Below are positions 1 to 9,632 of a stretch of DNA of 47,644 bases, one piece after another. Origin of the DNA: Oscillospiraceae bacterium. Lineage in GTDB: Bacteria > Bacillota > Clostridia > Oscillospirales > Oscillospiraceae. How positions within the stretch are numbered: the first letter of the stretch is position 1; each line of letters starts with the position of its first letter. The notes under the pieces were generated by a model. That model was given only the letters and a program-made list of their open reading frames with translations. It ran no database searches and was not told the origin of the DNA. Location of the stretch: positions 1 through 47,644 of the forward strand of contig JAEDIZ010000005.1 in assembly GCA_016296635.1 (NCBI GenBank), given 5' to 3'. The position numbers and the translations under genes are program-made.

Positions 1-441
1 GTCGAAGAGGGCTGGGATGTGATGAAGGAGTATGTCCATCTGTATCCGGAACTGGTCAGCAGACAGAGTAAACCTTTGCCGATGACGCTTTCTAAACCGG
101 AAATGGACGAGGCGGCAAGACTTACGGAGCGGAAAAGCAGTGGTGCGAAGCTGCCGCAGATTGCAGAAAAGGTGCGGCTGCCGGAAGAATCCGACAGAAA
201 AGACATTGACAAGCCGAAAGACAGGGCTTATATTGACCTACAGGAAATTTTTGAGAAGCTTTCTGCAGATGAGCGCGCGATCGTGCAGCTGCTGATGCAG
301 GGTCCGAAGCACATTGATGCGATCATCGATGAGACACAGATTCAGGCAAGCCGGGTCCTTGCGGCCATGACAATGCTTGAAATCAAAGGATATGTAAAAC
401 GACTGCCTGCGAGGATGTTCTCGCTGGCGGAAAAGGAATAG
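1..441 (+). CDS. dprA: DNA processing protein DprA, C-terminal part
   Basis: The reading frame is open from base 1, so the 5' end lies outside the window; about 146 residues are present. DprA loads RecA on incoming single-stranded DNA during natural transformation. The Rossmann-like core is missing here. What remains is the tail of that core, a charged linker (about residues 20-75) and a C-terminal winged-helix module in which about residues 80-143 (LSADERAIVQLL ... ASRVLAAMTMLEIKGYVKRLP) match the DprA_WH pattern. The dprA-topA-trmFO order seen here is common in Firmicutes and supports the call. The gap to topA is only 10 bases, so the two are probably co-transcribed. Confidence 0.85.
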   Translation, partial: VEEGWDVMKEYVHLYPELVSRQSKPLPMTLSKPEMDEAARLTERKSSGAKLPQIAEKVRLPEESDRKDIDKPKDRAYIDLQEIFEKLSADERAIVQLLMQGPKHIDAIIDETQIQASRVLAAMTMLEIKGYVKRLPARMFSLAEKE

Positions 442-451
442 GGAGGCAATC

Positions 452-2836
452 ATGCCGAACGCGAAAACCAATTTAGTGATCGTGGAATCTCCGTCCAAGG
501 CGAAAACAATCGGTAAATATTTAGGCCCCGGTTTTACGGTAAAGGCCAGCATGGGACATCTGCGAGACTTGCCGAAAAGTACCATGGGCATTGACATTGA
601 AAATGATTTCGAACCGGAATATCTGCCCCTCAAGGGGAAGGAAGATGTGATTTCGGATCTGAAGAAGACAGCTGCGAAAGCGGAAAATGTCTATCTCGCA
701 ACGGACCCTGACCGCGAGGGAGAGGCCATTTCCTGGCATCTGAAATATCTGCTGGGCATTCCGGATGATAAGACCTACCGTGTCACCTTCAATGAGATCA
801 CGAAGGATGTCGTTCAGACTGCCATCCGGCAGCCGCGCCCCATCGATCAGGATCTGGTGGATGCGCAGCAGGCAAGACGCGTACTTGACCGCATTGTGGG
901 CTATGAGATTTCGCCGGTGCTTTGGAAAAAGGTGCGCCGGGGACTGTCCGCAGGCCGCGTACAGTCAGTGGCTACGCGCATGGTCGATGACCGTGACCGC
1001 GAAATTGAAGCCTTTCAGCCGCAGGAATACTGGTCTTTGGATGTGAAATTGTCCAGAATCGGGAAATCCGGCAGCTTTACGGCGCATTATTATGGCGACC
1101 CCAAAAAGAGGGAACTGAAAAATGAAGCAGAAGTACAGGGTATTCTGCAGGAGCTGGCAGACGGTCAATTCAGCGTGGCCAGCGTGAAAAACAGCACGAA
1201 GCAGTATAAGCCTGCGCCTCCGTTTACAACATCTACCCTGCAGCAGGATGCATTCCGGAAACTCGGCATGTCCACCAGACGCACCATGATGATCGCACAG
1301 CAGCTCTATGAAGGCGTTGAACTGGCGGACGAGGGCTCTGTCGGTCTGATCACCTATATGAGAACGGACTCACTGCGCATTTCTGAACAGGCACTGGCAG
1401 CGGCAGGCGGTTTGATCAAGTCCAGATACGGCGCGCAGTTTTATGACGGCTGGAGACAGTATAAGCCCAAGAGCGGCGCGCAGGATGCGCATGAAGCCAT
1501 CCGTCCGTCCAATGTACTGTTGACGCCGGAAATGGTGGAAAAAGATCTGACTAAGGAACAGTATCGGCTTTATAAGCTGATCTGGGATCGGTTTGTTGCA
1601 TCCCAGATGACGAATGCCGTCGATGATGTGACGGCAATCGAGGCCGTATGCGGCAGCCATGTGTTCCATGCGACCCATCAGAGCAGACGCTTTTCGGGAT
1701 ATACGGCAGTCTATGAAGAAGGCCGTGACGAAGAGCAGGAAAAGATGGATTCTGCACTGCCGGAGCTGACGGAAGGTGAGAAGCTCATGCCGGAAGGCTA
1801 TCAGCCGCAGCAGCATTTTACGCAGCCGCCGGCGCACTATACAGAAGCAACGCTGGTTCGGGCGCTGGAAGAGCAGGGCATCGGACGGCCGTCCACCTAT
1901 GCACCTACGGTGTCCACGATCATGGACAGAAACTATGTAAAAAAGGACGGCAAGGCGCTTCTGATCACCAACCTCGGCAGAGCCGTGACAAAGTGGATGA
2001 AGAACTACTTTGCCGATATTGAGGATCTGAAATTCACGGCAAATATGGAGCGGGATCTGGACTCCATTGAAGAGGGAAAGGTTCCCTGGAAGAAGATCAT
2101 CCGCGACTTCTATGGTTCTTTTGAGCAGAATGTATCGATCGCGGAGCAAAGTGAACGAGAGAAGATCGAACCGACTGTTTCCGATGAGATCTGCCCGCTT
2201 TGCGGCAAGCATCTGGTGGAACGCGAGGGACGGTTCGGCCAGTTCCTTGGCTGCAGCGGATTCCCGGACTGCACGTTTACGATGCCGATGGTGGAAGTGA
2301 TGCCCGGTCGCTGCCCGAAATGCGGCGGCAGACTGATGAAGAGAACCGGTACCAGCAAGCGTACGAATAAGCAGTATGTTTTCTACTGCTGCGAAAATAC
2401 AAATAACCGTGACGAAAATGCAAAGTGTGACTTTATGACCTGGGATGTGCCGACGGAGCATGACTGCCAGCTCTGCGGGCAGACCATGTTCAAGCGTGCC
2501 GGCAAGGGTGCAATGAAGCCGTTCTGCATCAACCCCGCCTGCTCCAATTTCCTGCCGGAGGAAAAGCGCGGCTATCATAGGAAAGCAGCATCTCCGGACC
2601 AGACAGCGGAAACGGATCTTGAAGCAGAAGTTTCTACTGAATCCGAGAAAAAGACAAAAGCTTCAAAAACGGCACCAGTAAAAAAACCGGCAGCGAAGAA
2701 GACGACAGGAAAGAAGCCTGCTGTTAAAAAAGCAACTGCCAAAAAGCCCGCCACGGGGAAAAATGCAGTAAGAAAACCGTCTGCAAGAACCTCTCCGGTC
2801 AGAAAATCGGCGGAACAGAAAAAGGAAACAGAGTAA
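452..2836 (+). CDS. topA: DNA topoisomerase I (type IA)
   Basis: Relaxes negative supercoils by a single-strand break and a 5'-phosphotyrosine link. The 794-residue protein opens with a TOPRIM domain (VESPSKAKTIGKYLG near residue 10, DPDREGE near 85). The catalytic tyrosine is about Tyr302 in ITYMRTDS. Two or more four-cysteine zinc ribbons follow from about residue 580 (CPLCGKH, CPKCGGR, CQLCGQT). The last 60 or so residues are unusual: a run of Lys/Ala/Pro segments (KKPAAKK, KKPAVKK, AKKPATGK) that looks like a histone-H1-type DNA-binding tail. The start has a good ribosome site (GGGAGG) seven bases upstream. Downstream trmFO begins one base after the stop. Confidence 0.97.
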   Translation: MPNAKTNLVIVESPSKAKTIGKYLGPGFTVKASMGHLRDLPKSTMGIDIENDFEPEYLPLKGKEDVISDLKKTAAKAENVYLATDPDREGEAISWHLKYLLGIPDDKTYRVTFNEITKDVVQTAIRQPRPIDQDLVDAQQARRVLDRIVGYEISPVLWKKVRRGLSAGRVQSVATRMVDDRDREIEAFQPQEYWSLDVKLSRIGKSGSFTAHYYGDPKKRELKNEAEVQGILQELADGQFSVASVKNSTKQYKPAPPFTTSTLQQDAFRKLGMSTRRTMMIAQQLYEGVELADEGSVGLITYMRTDSLRISEQALAAAGGLIKSRYGAQFYDGWRQYKPKSGAQDAHEAIRPSNVLLTPEMVEKDLTKEQYRLYKLIWDRFVASQMTNAVDDVTAIEAVCGSHVFHATHQSRRFSGYTAVYEEGRDEEQEKMDSALPELTEGEKLMPEGYQPQQHFTQPPAHYTEATLVRALEEQGIGRPSTYAPTVSTIMDRNYVKKDGKALLITNLGRAVTKWMKNYFADIEDLKFTANMERDLDSIEEGKVPWKKIIRDFYGSFEQNVSIAEQSEREKIEPTVSDEICPLCGKHLVEREGRFGQFLGCSGFPDCTFTMPMVEVMPGRCPKCGGRLMKRTGTSKRTNKQYVFYCCENTNNRDENAKCDFMTWDVPTEHDCQLCGQTMFKRAGKGAMKPFCINPACSNFLPEEKRGYHRKAASPDQTAETDLEAEVSTESEKKTKASKTAPVKKPAAKKTTGKKPAVKKATAKKPATGKNAVRKPSARTSPVRKSAEQKKETE

Positions 2837-2837
2837 T

Positions 2838-4139
2838 ATGGAAGTGAAAGTCATAGGCGCCGGTCTTGCTGGATGCGAGGCGGCGTGGCAGCTGGCGGAG
2901 CGAGGGATTCAGGTCGCACTGTATGAGATGAAGCCCGTAAAAATGACACCGGCGCATCATTGTGCCGATTTTGCGGAGCTTGTATGCTCCAACTCTCTGC
3001 GGGGTGACAGACTGGAAAATGCAGTCGGTCTGCTCAAAGAAGAGCTGCGCAGACTGGGTAGCCTGATCCTTTCCTGCGCGGAGGCAAACCGCGTGGAAGC
3101 AGGCGGTGCTTTAGCGGTTGACCGTTACGGTTTCTCCGGCATGGTGACGGAGAAAATCCGGAATCATCCCAACATCCGCGTGATCGAGGGCGAGGAAGTC
3201 ACCGTCGTACCGGAAGGGCCGGTCATCATTGCAACGGGGCCGCTGACCTCGGATGCGCTTTCTGCGGCCATCAAGGATTATTTCGGAAATCAGGACTACA
3301 TGAGCTTCTTTGACGCAGCTGCACCGCTTATCACCTTTGAGTCCATCGACATGGACAAGGCGTGGTTTGCATCGCGATATGATCGCGGTGAAGCGGATTA
3401 TGTCAACTGCGCTATGAGCGAAAGTGAATACGCAGCCTTCGTGCAGGAGCTGAGCAGTGCAGAAGAGGCCGAGGTACACGGCTTTGAGGATGCGAAAGTG
3501 TTTGAGGGCTGTATGCCGGTGGAGGTCATGGCAAGACGTGGTTTTGACACGCTGCGTTACGGCCCGCTGAAGCCCGTCGGTCTGAAGGATCCGAAGACCG
3601 GAAAAGAGCCGTATGCCGTTGTGCAGTTGAGAAAAGACAATGCGGATGGCAGTATTTACAACATTGTCGGTTTTCAGACCCATCTGAAGTTCCCGGAGCA
3701 GAAGCGTGTGTTTTCCATGATTCCGGCACTTCATGATGCGGAGTTTGTCCGTTACGGTAAGATGCACCGGAATACTTTTCTCTGCAGCCCGCGGCTGCTG
3801 GATAGATACTATGCAGACCGCCGCAATCCCATGGTCGCCTTTGCCGGGCAGATGACCGGCGTAGAAGGGTACGTAGAATCCACGGCCTCCGGCTTCCTGG
3901 CAGCAGTCAGTATGGCAGCAAAGCTCAAGGGAGAGCCGATTCCGGATTTCCCGCGGGAAACGGCGATCGGTGCGCTGGCTGCCTACATTTCCGATGAGAG
4001 CATTGTGAATTTCCAGCCGATGAATGTCAACTTCGGCATTGTTTCGGAGCTGGGTTACCGTGTGAAGGGAAAAGCAAACAAGAACCTTGTCATTGCAAAC
4101 CGCTCGCTGGCGATCATTGACGAGCTGGTAAAGAAATAA
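2838..4139 (+). CDS. trmFO: Folate-dependent tRNA U54 methyltransferase TrmFO
   Basis: Makes ribothymidine at position 54 of tRNA using 5,10-methylene-THF and FAD, the route typical of Firmicutes. The 433-residue protein starts with a dinucleotide-binding loop (VIGAGLAGCEAAWQLAERG), followed by the family segments FAELVCSNSLRGD and, near residue 340, GQMTGVEGYVESTASG. Length is normal for the family. The start sits one base after the topA stop, with its ribosome site (AAGGAAA) inside topA, so translation is probably coupled. No oddities were seen. Confidence 0.96.
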   Translation: MEVKVIGAGLAGCEAAWQLAERGIQVALYEMKPVKMTPAHHCADFAELVCSNSLRGDRLENAVGLLKEELRRLGSLILSCAEANRVEAGGALAVDRYGFSGMVTEKIRNHPNIRVIEGEEVTVVPEGPVIIATGPLTSDALSAAIKDYFGNQDYMSFFDAAAPLITFESIDMDKAWFASRYDRGEADYVNCAMSESEYAAFVQELSSAEEAEVHGFEDAKVFEGCMPVEVMARRGFDTLRYGPLKPVGLKDPKTGKEPYAVVQLRKDNADGSIYNIVGFQTHLKFPEQKRVFSMIPALHDAEFVRYGKMHRNTFLCSPRLLDRYYADRRNPMVAFAGQMTGVEGYVESTASGFLAAVSMAAKLKGEPIPDFPRETAIGALAAYISDESIVNFQPMNVNFGIVSELGYRVKGKANKNLVIANRSLAIIDELVKK

Positions 4140-4197
4140 GCAGGGACAATCGCGGTTCTGCCGTTCACAGAACAGAATCAGAAAAGGAGGAATTTCC

Positions 4198-5238
4198 ATG
4201 CGGATTATTGTTGATGCCATGGGCGGCGACAACGCACCGCAGGCACCGCTGGCGGGTGCTTTGGATGCAGCGAAGGAATACGGCGTGGAGGTCATTCTGG
4301 TGGGGCGCGGGGAAGAAATTCTGCAGGCGCTCAAGGATCAGGGCATCGATACGCTGCCGAAGGGCGTTGAAATCGCAAATGCGGATGAGGTCGTGGATAT
4401 GCACGACGATCCCGCAAGCGTGATCAAAAAGAAAAAGAATTCCTCCATGGTCATCGGCCTTCAGATGCTGAAGGACGGAGCAGGGGACGCCTTCGTTTCT
4501 GCTGGTTCCACGGGTGCACTGCTTTCTGCGGCTACTTTGATCGTCAAGCGTGTGAAGGGAATCCGCCGCGCAGCTATGGGCCCGATGATCCCGACGAAGG
4601 CGGGGGGAAACGCGGTTCTGATTGACTGCGGCGCCACTGCAGATGCAACACCGGAATTCCTTTTGCAGTTTGCCTTCATGGGCAGTTACTACGCAAAAAA
4701 GATGCTTGGACTGTCCAATCCTCGCGTCGGCCTTCTGAACATCGGTGCCGAGGACTCCAAGGGCGGAGAACTGCAGAAGACTGTTTATCCGCTGCTGCAA
4801 AAAGCGGGCGAGGCAGGCTATATCAACTTTATCGGCAATGTGGAGGCCCGTGAGGTGCCGCTGGGCGGCGCGGATGTAGTGGTTTCGGACGGCTTTTCCG
4901 GCAATGTTCTGCTCAAGGGCATTGAGGGAACAGCAATGTTCATGGCGTCCATGATGAAGGCCATGTTCAAGAAGAACCTGCTTACGAAGCTGGCGGCGCT
5001 GGTCTGCAAAAGCGGTATCAATGATTTTAAAAAGAAAATGGACTCCCGTGAAACCGGCGGCACGCTGCTGCTTGGCCTTACGAAGCCCGTGATCAAGGCA
5101 CACGGCTCGTCCGATGCCTATGCGATCAAGAATGCAATCCGGCAGGCAAAGGCCGCAGCAGAGGCGGATATCGCCGGAGACATTGCTGCAAATATCGATA
5201 AGATGATGGTACCAAAGGAGCTGGAACATGCTGAGTGA
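4198..5238 (+). CDS. plsX: Phosphate acyltransferase PlsX
   Basis: Converts acyl-ACP to acyl-phosphate, the donor for PlsY, at the start of phospholipid synthesis; a peripheral membrane enzyme. The 346-residue protein begins with IIVDAMGGDNAPQAPL and carries the family segments SAGSTGALLSAA and VVSDGFSGNVLLKG. A strong ribosome site (AAGGAGGAA) precedes the ATG. In many Firmicutes plsX is followed by fabD, fabG and acpP; here rnc follows directly and its start overlaps the plsX end by 11 bases, so the fatty-acid genes must lie elsewhere. Confidence 0.96.
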   Translation: MRIIVDAMGGDNAPQAPLAGALDAAKEYGVEVILVGRGEEILQALKDQGIDTLPKGVEIANADEVVDMHDDPASVIKKKKNSSMVIGLQMLKDGAGDAFVSAGSTGALLSAATLIVKRVKGIRRAAMGPMIPTKAGGNAVLIDCGATADATPEFLLQFAFMGSYYAKKMLGLSNPRVGLLNIGAEDSKGGELQKTVYPLLQKAGEAGYINFIGNVEAREVPLGGADVVVSDGFSGNVLLKGIEGTAMFMASMMKAMFKKNLLTKLAALVCKSGINDFKKKMDSRETGGTLLLGLTKPVIKAHGSSDAYAIKNAIRQAKAAAEADIAGDIAANIDKMMVPKELEHAE

Positions 5239-5917
5239 ACTGGAACAGGGGCTTGGATATACATTTCAGGATAAGGGGCTTCTGAAAAATGCGTTGACGC
5301 ATTCTTCCTATGCGAATGAAAACCGGGATCGCGGGATTCCCGACAACGAAAGACTGGAATTTCTGGGTGATTCCGTCCTTGGCTTTGTGGTCGCTGATTT
5401 TTTGTATCACGCGAATCCTGACAAGCCGGAGGGAGAGCTGACAAGGATCCGCGCAGATCTGGTCTGCGAAACGAATCTGGCAAAAGCCGCATCGACAATT
5501 CGGCTGGGTGATTTCCTGCTGCTCGGTCACGGAGAAGAGCACGGCGGCGGCAGAATGCGCGCATCTATCGTTTCCGATGCCATGGAGTCCGTGATTGCCG
5601 CCAGCTATCTGGACGGCGGATTTGAAGCGGCAAAGGGGATTATCGACAGACTGATCCTCTCGGACATACCGCAGGGAAGGCCGCGCAATTTCGATTATAA
5701 GACCGCACTGCAGGAACTGGTTCAGCGGAAAAAAGATCAGATTCTGCAGTATGAGCTGATCGGCGAAAGCGGCCCGGATCACGATAAGCGTTTTATCGTG
5801 GAGGTGTCGCTGAACGGAGAAAGCGCCGGTCGCGGAGAAGGCCGAAGCAAGAAACGCGCCGAGCAGGCTGCAGCCGAGGCGGCAATTGAAAACCTGTTCC
5901 CGGGAGAATTAAAATAG
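5228..5917 (+). CDS. rnc: Ribonuclease III
   Basis: Cleaves double-stranded RNA, including rRNA precursors. At 229 residues it is of normal length. The RNase III signature NERLEFLGDSVLGF lies near residue 40 with its catalytic Glu/Asp. A second acidic cluster (SDAMESVIAA) falls near residue 118. A double-stranded RNA-binding domain occupies about residues 155-226 (DYKTALQELVQ ... SKKRAEQAAAEAAIENL). The ATG overlaps the end of plsX, and the ribosome site GGAG is inside plsX. A strong terminator closes the operon about 50 bases downstream. Confidence 0.96.
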   Translation: MLSELEQGLGYTFQDKGLLKNALTHSSYANENRDRGIPDNERLEFLGDSVLGFVVADFLYHANPDKPEGELTRIRADLVCETNLAKAASTIRLGDFLLLGHGEEHGGGRMRASIVSDAMESVIAASYLDGGFEAAKGIIDRLILSDIPQGRPRNFDYKTALQELVQRKKDQILQYELIGESGPDHDKRFIVEVSLNGESAGRGEGRSKKRAEQAAAEAAIENLFPGELK

Positions 5918-5964
5918 GATTTCGACGAGAATTGGTATTTTGTACAAAATACATAAAAATAATT

Positions 5965-6003
5965 AGGACATTTCAACGGTATTGTTGAAATGTCCTGTTT
6001 TTT
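5965..6003 (+). terminator. Rho-independent terminator after rnc
   Basis: A perfect 13-bp stem (AGGACATTTCAAC with GTTGAAATGTCCT) and a 6-base loop are followed by GTTTTTTT. It closes the dprA-topA-trmFO-plsX-rnc run. Confidence 0.9.
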
Positions 6004-6130
6004 CTCCTAAATGCATTGAAAGCAAGTAAATGCTTGCTACAATATTTATGGGCAAAGTTTGATAATTGCCTAAAAAATATAGCAAAACGCAAGTGAGTTC
6101 TTACGAAACTGAAAGAGTTGGTGAAGAAAA

Positions 6131-8223
6131 ATGAGAAAAAAGTTTTTGCCGATGCTGCTCTGCCTATGATGGTTTTAGCGATTCTGCCTACGGCTGTATT
6201 TGCAGAGGAAGAAGCAGTTGCAAAGATCGGTGAAACTACCTATGAATCACTTTTGAAAGCTGTTGAAGCAGTTCCCACCGATGGAACCGAGACCACCATT
6301 GTCATGATTGCCGATGAAACGATTGCGAGCAATGACGGTGTTACGATTGCTGCCTCACAAAGTGTTGTGTTGGATTTGAACGGTTTCACAATAAAGAATC
6401 TTGTCAATGAAAACAGATCATCTCAGGTAATTGCAAATAAAGGAATACTGACAATTTGCGATAATACTGATGCGAAAACGGGTATTCTCACCAATGCAGT
6501 TGCAGAAGGAACTGCTGCCGGCGAATGGTGGGGGACAACACAATACAACTATGCAACAAATGTAATTACGAACAGTGGTATCCTTACGGTTGCATCCGGC
6601 GAGATCCTTGAAACGGCCGTCAGCTCCATCTGCTATGCAATCGACAATAATTCAACTTCTGCGGATGCAATTATCAATATACAGGGCGGCAATATCCGCA
6701 CAGATTCCAGCACTGCAGTCCGTATGTTCTGCAACAGCACCACGAAAGAAAACATTATCAACGTTTCAGGCGGTACGGTCGAGGGTGGCTATGCAGGTAT
6801 TTGGGTACAGCTTCCGGGAAACAGTGCACAGAAGAAAAAGGCCACGCTGAATATTTCCGGCGGCGCGCTGAAGGGCGATTATGCATTTTATGATTATTCC
6901 TACGGTGATGTATTTGATGAAGTGAATTATATTCTTTCCGGCGGCACCTTTGACGGCGATATTTTCTCCTATGGTGCAAATATGGGTATCAATGGCGGTG
7001 AATTTGATGGATATCTTTATACTAGCAGTGGAAAGATGACCATTTCCGGTGGTATATTCAATGATGATGTGGTGGTCGATACACCGCTTTCAGCCGAATT
7101 ATCAGTGACCGGCGGCCAGCTTGCCGCAGATGTGTACTATTCCAGCGGCGAAGTACAGGAAACATTTATTTCCGGTGGTGTTTTTGCACTAGATCCCGAA
7201 GGATATATTGACGAGTATACTGTTGATTATGATTTTTGCATCGATGAGGGATATAGCGTTATCGTAAACACTGATCCCAAACAAAGGAAGACTATCCTTA
7301 TGCAATCGGTGTTGCTGCTGCCTATATTTTAGACGAAAATGAAAGTGCACAGTACTACGGTTCTTTGCAGGATGCCGTTGATGCAGCAGTAGACGATGAC
7401 GAGATCGTCGTTGTTGCTGAAAATCAGGAAGCGATTGTCGGCCGTGCACTTACCTTCATCTAATACCAAAAACGGCTCCGTCAAGACCAGCACAGAGAAT
7501 GCTGCTGCCGGACAGAAGGTAACGATTACCGCTGAACCTGAAAAGGGCTTTACCGTTGAAACCATTTCCGTAACCGATAAGAATGGCAATGAGATCCCCG
7601 TAACCAGAAATGATGACGGCACATTCAGCTTCAACATGCCTGCCGGCGAAGTAACAGTCAGCACTACATTTATGGACGACAACACCATGCTGAATTACTT
7701 TGTGGATGTTCGCGCAAAGGATTACTTCTATGATTCGGTTCTGTGGGCAGCTGAAAATGGCATCACCAAGGGTACCGACAATGCGCATTTTAGTCCCTAC
7801 GATATCTATACCCGCGCAGAAGTCGTTACATTCCTGTGGCGTGCTTCCGGCAGCCCCGAACCCAAGTCTTTGGACTGCCCGTTTAGCGATGTGGATATGA
7901 ACAGCTACTATGGCAAGGCTGTCATGTGGGCATTTGAAAACGGCATCACCAAGGGCACCAGCGATACGACATTCTCCCCGAAGATGGTCATTACCTGTTC
8001 TCAGGCGGTCACATTCCTGTACCGCATGAACAAACTGGATACGCCGAACAGCAAGGTCAATCCGATTACGGATGTCAAGGAAGGCAAGTTCTACTTTGAC
8101 GCAGTTCTGTGGGCATATGCCAACGGCATTACCGAAGGCACCAGTGCAACGACCTTCTCTCCCGACAATGACTGCCAGCGCGCACAGATCGTGACATTCC
8201 TTTATCGCTTCTTTGTGAAGTAA
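6131..8223 (+). pseudogene. Secreted beta-repeat/SLH protein gene with three frameshifts
   Basis: One ancestral gene is spread over three reading frames. Frame A, from ATG 6131, gives MRKKFLPMLLCL and stops at 6167. Frame B continues the signal peptide (MMVLAILPTAVFA) and runs to 7332 as a glycine-rich repeat region with recurring ISGG/VSGG turns, resembling a secreted beta-helix. Frame C, from about 7284 (KEDYPYAIGVAAAYIL), runs to a stop near 7461. Frame B then resumes at about 7462 (NTKNGSVKTSTENAAAGQ) through an Ig/InlB-like segment and three SLH repeats to 8223. The shifts are near 6163-6168, 7275-7284 (one A lost from an A run would explain it) and 7455-7465. It would have been a cell-wall-anchored surface protein. 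Frame B could also be read from TTG 6118 or GTG 6121, but that destroys the signal-peptide start. Sequencing error is an alternative. Confidence 0.75.
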
Positions 8224-8235
8224 TCAGACGCTAAA

Positions 8236-8263
8236 AAACCGCCCCGTATTACGGGGCGGTTTT
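8236..8263 (+). terminator. Terminator after the broken SLH gene
   Basis: A GC-rich stem (CCGCCCCGT with ACGGGGCGG) and a 3-base loop are flanked by A and T runs. It follows the stop at 8223 by about 15 bases. Confidence 0.9.
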
Positions 8264-8339
8264 GCTATTGCTGAACAAAATTTTACGTATGAAAAGATGC
8301 GAACGTCAAGTTCATAGGACTCCATTGAGGATTCTATGT

Positions 8340-8696
8340 TTATTGCGGGCAGTCATTACTTTCTGAAATGGGCTGTGAGAGCGTCGTGCCCGGGACAGAA
8401 GCATAGCAGCTGCCTTTCAGCTTTTCACCAAACAGCGTTTCAAGAGAATCAGGATGCTCAATCAGCAGCAGCTTTTTTGCCTTCGTCAGATGTTTGATGA
8501 GCGCCTCCAGACGCAGCGCATCGGTTTTTCCGTCCGTCCGCCAAAGTGCATCCAAAAATACAACCTTATGGCTGCGTGTGTATTTTGCCGCGGCAGATCC
8601 CTGTGAAAGATGTTCCTGCATCCTGCGTGCAGGCTCCGGTGTGCTGCCGGTGTAATGGGAGCCGTCCTCGCAGCGTACCATGTAAACATACCACAT
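8340..8696 (-). CDS. GIY-YIG domain protein (UPF0213-like)
   Basis: A 118-residue protein made almost entirely of one GIY-YIG nuclease fold: YVYMVRC and YTGST form the two-tyrosine core, ARRMQEH supplies the arginine and RLEALIK the metal-binding glutamate. This matches the stand-alone UPF0213 family (YazA/YhbQ type), whose cellular role is not settled. I chose ATG 8696 because the YVYMVRC core begins at once and the start is four bases after the rsmA stop; a longer frame running back into rsmA is not supported. It is likely translated from the rsmA message. The C-terminal 35 residues after LLLIEHPDS are not part of the conserved fold. Confidence 0.85.
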   Translation of the reverse strand: MWYVYMVRCEDGSHYTGSTPEPARRMQEHLSQGSAAAKYTRSHKVVFLDALWRTDGKTDALRLEALIKHLTKAKKLLLIEHPDSLETLFGEKLKGSCYASVPGTTLSQPISESNDCPQ

Positions 8697-8700
8697 GGCG

Positions 8701-9561
8701 TTAACCCAAAAGCTCCGCCATACGGTTGGCAATGGAGGCAAAGCCGGGGATGTCCAGCGTTTCACCGCGCACGGTGGGACAGAGGCCGCAGTCCGTCAGA
8801 ATCTGCGCGATCTGATCTTTGGAAAACTCTCCGAATCCGGCGGAAAGACCGTTCACAAGTGTCTTGCGCCGCTGCGCGAAACTGGCGCGGACAACACGGA
8901 AAAACAATTCTTCATTTTTGATTTCACAGACTGGTGCTTTGCGCATGGTCAGCTTCAGCACGCTTGATGTGACCTTCGGCTGCGGAATAAAGCAGTGGGG
9001 CGGCACATCGAAGAGCAGTTCCGGCTCTGCGTAATACTGACAGAAAACGGAGAAAGCTCCGTAATCGCCCTTGCCTGCGGGTGAGCAAATGCGCTGTGCG
9101 ACCTCTTTCTGTACCATGACAGTGACAGCCTCGAAGCAGCGGCTTTCCAGCAGAGCTGCCAGCACGGGCGTTGTGATATAGTAGGGGAGATTGGCGCAGG
9201 CCATTGGACGAAGCCCGGCAAATTCTTCGGTAACAAGCTTCTGGATATCCGTTTTCAGAATGTCACCGAAGATGATCTCCAAATTTTCGTTTCCAGCCAT
9301 AGTCTCAGCAAGGACCGGCTGCAGCGTGCGGTCAACTTCCACTGCCACAACTTTTTTTGCATGCAGACAAAGCTGCTGTGTAAGCGGGCCGATGCCGGGG
9401 CCGACTTCCAACGCACCGCAGCTCTCGTCGATGCCGGCTTCCTCTGCAATCCGGCGCGGAACGGAAGCGTCTGTCAGAAAGTTTTGTCCCTTGGCTTTGG
9501 AAAAGTGAAAGCCGTGCCGTTCCAGCAAAGCTTTTATCTCGTTGATGTTACAAAGATCCAT
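8701..9561 (-). CDS. rsmA: 16S rRNA dimethyladenosine transferase RsmA
   Basis: Dimethylates the two adjacent adenines near the 3' end of 16S rRNA (KsgA). The 286-residue protein has QNFLTDASVPRRIAEEAG near residue 26, the SAM loop EVGPGIGPLTQQL near 52 and the catalytic NLPYYITTPVL near 125. Length is normal. It lies about 70 bases after the 3D lipoprotein gene on the same strand and just before the GIY-YIG gene, so the three may form one transcript. The start ATG has a ribosome site (GGCGGAG) about nine bases upstream. Confidence 0.96.
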   Translation of the reverse strand: MDLCNINEIKALLERHGFHFSKAKGQNFLTDASVPRRIAEEAGIDESCGALEVGPGIGPLTQQLCLHAKKVVAVEVDRTLQPVLAETMAGNENLEIIFGDILKTDIQKLVTEEFAGLRPMACANLPYYITTPVLAALLESRCFEAVTVMVQKEVAQRICSPAGKGDYGAFSVFCQYYAEPELLFDVPPHCFIPQPKVTSSVLKLTMRKAPVCEIKNEELFFRVVRASFAQRRKTLVNGLSAGFGEFSKDQIAQILTDCGLCPTVRGETLDIPGFASIANRMAELLG

Positions 9562-9632
9562 AGTTTCACTCCGCCTTTCATCTGTATTTTATCAGACGGA
9601 AGACGGATTTGCAATGCGCTTCGGGCGGAAAC

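Noticed and set aside
7270..7290. Programmed ribosomal frameshift as the explanation of the frame change
   Set aside because: No slippery heptamer followed by a stem or pseudoknot was seen, and there are three separate shifts in both directions; indels are simpler.
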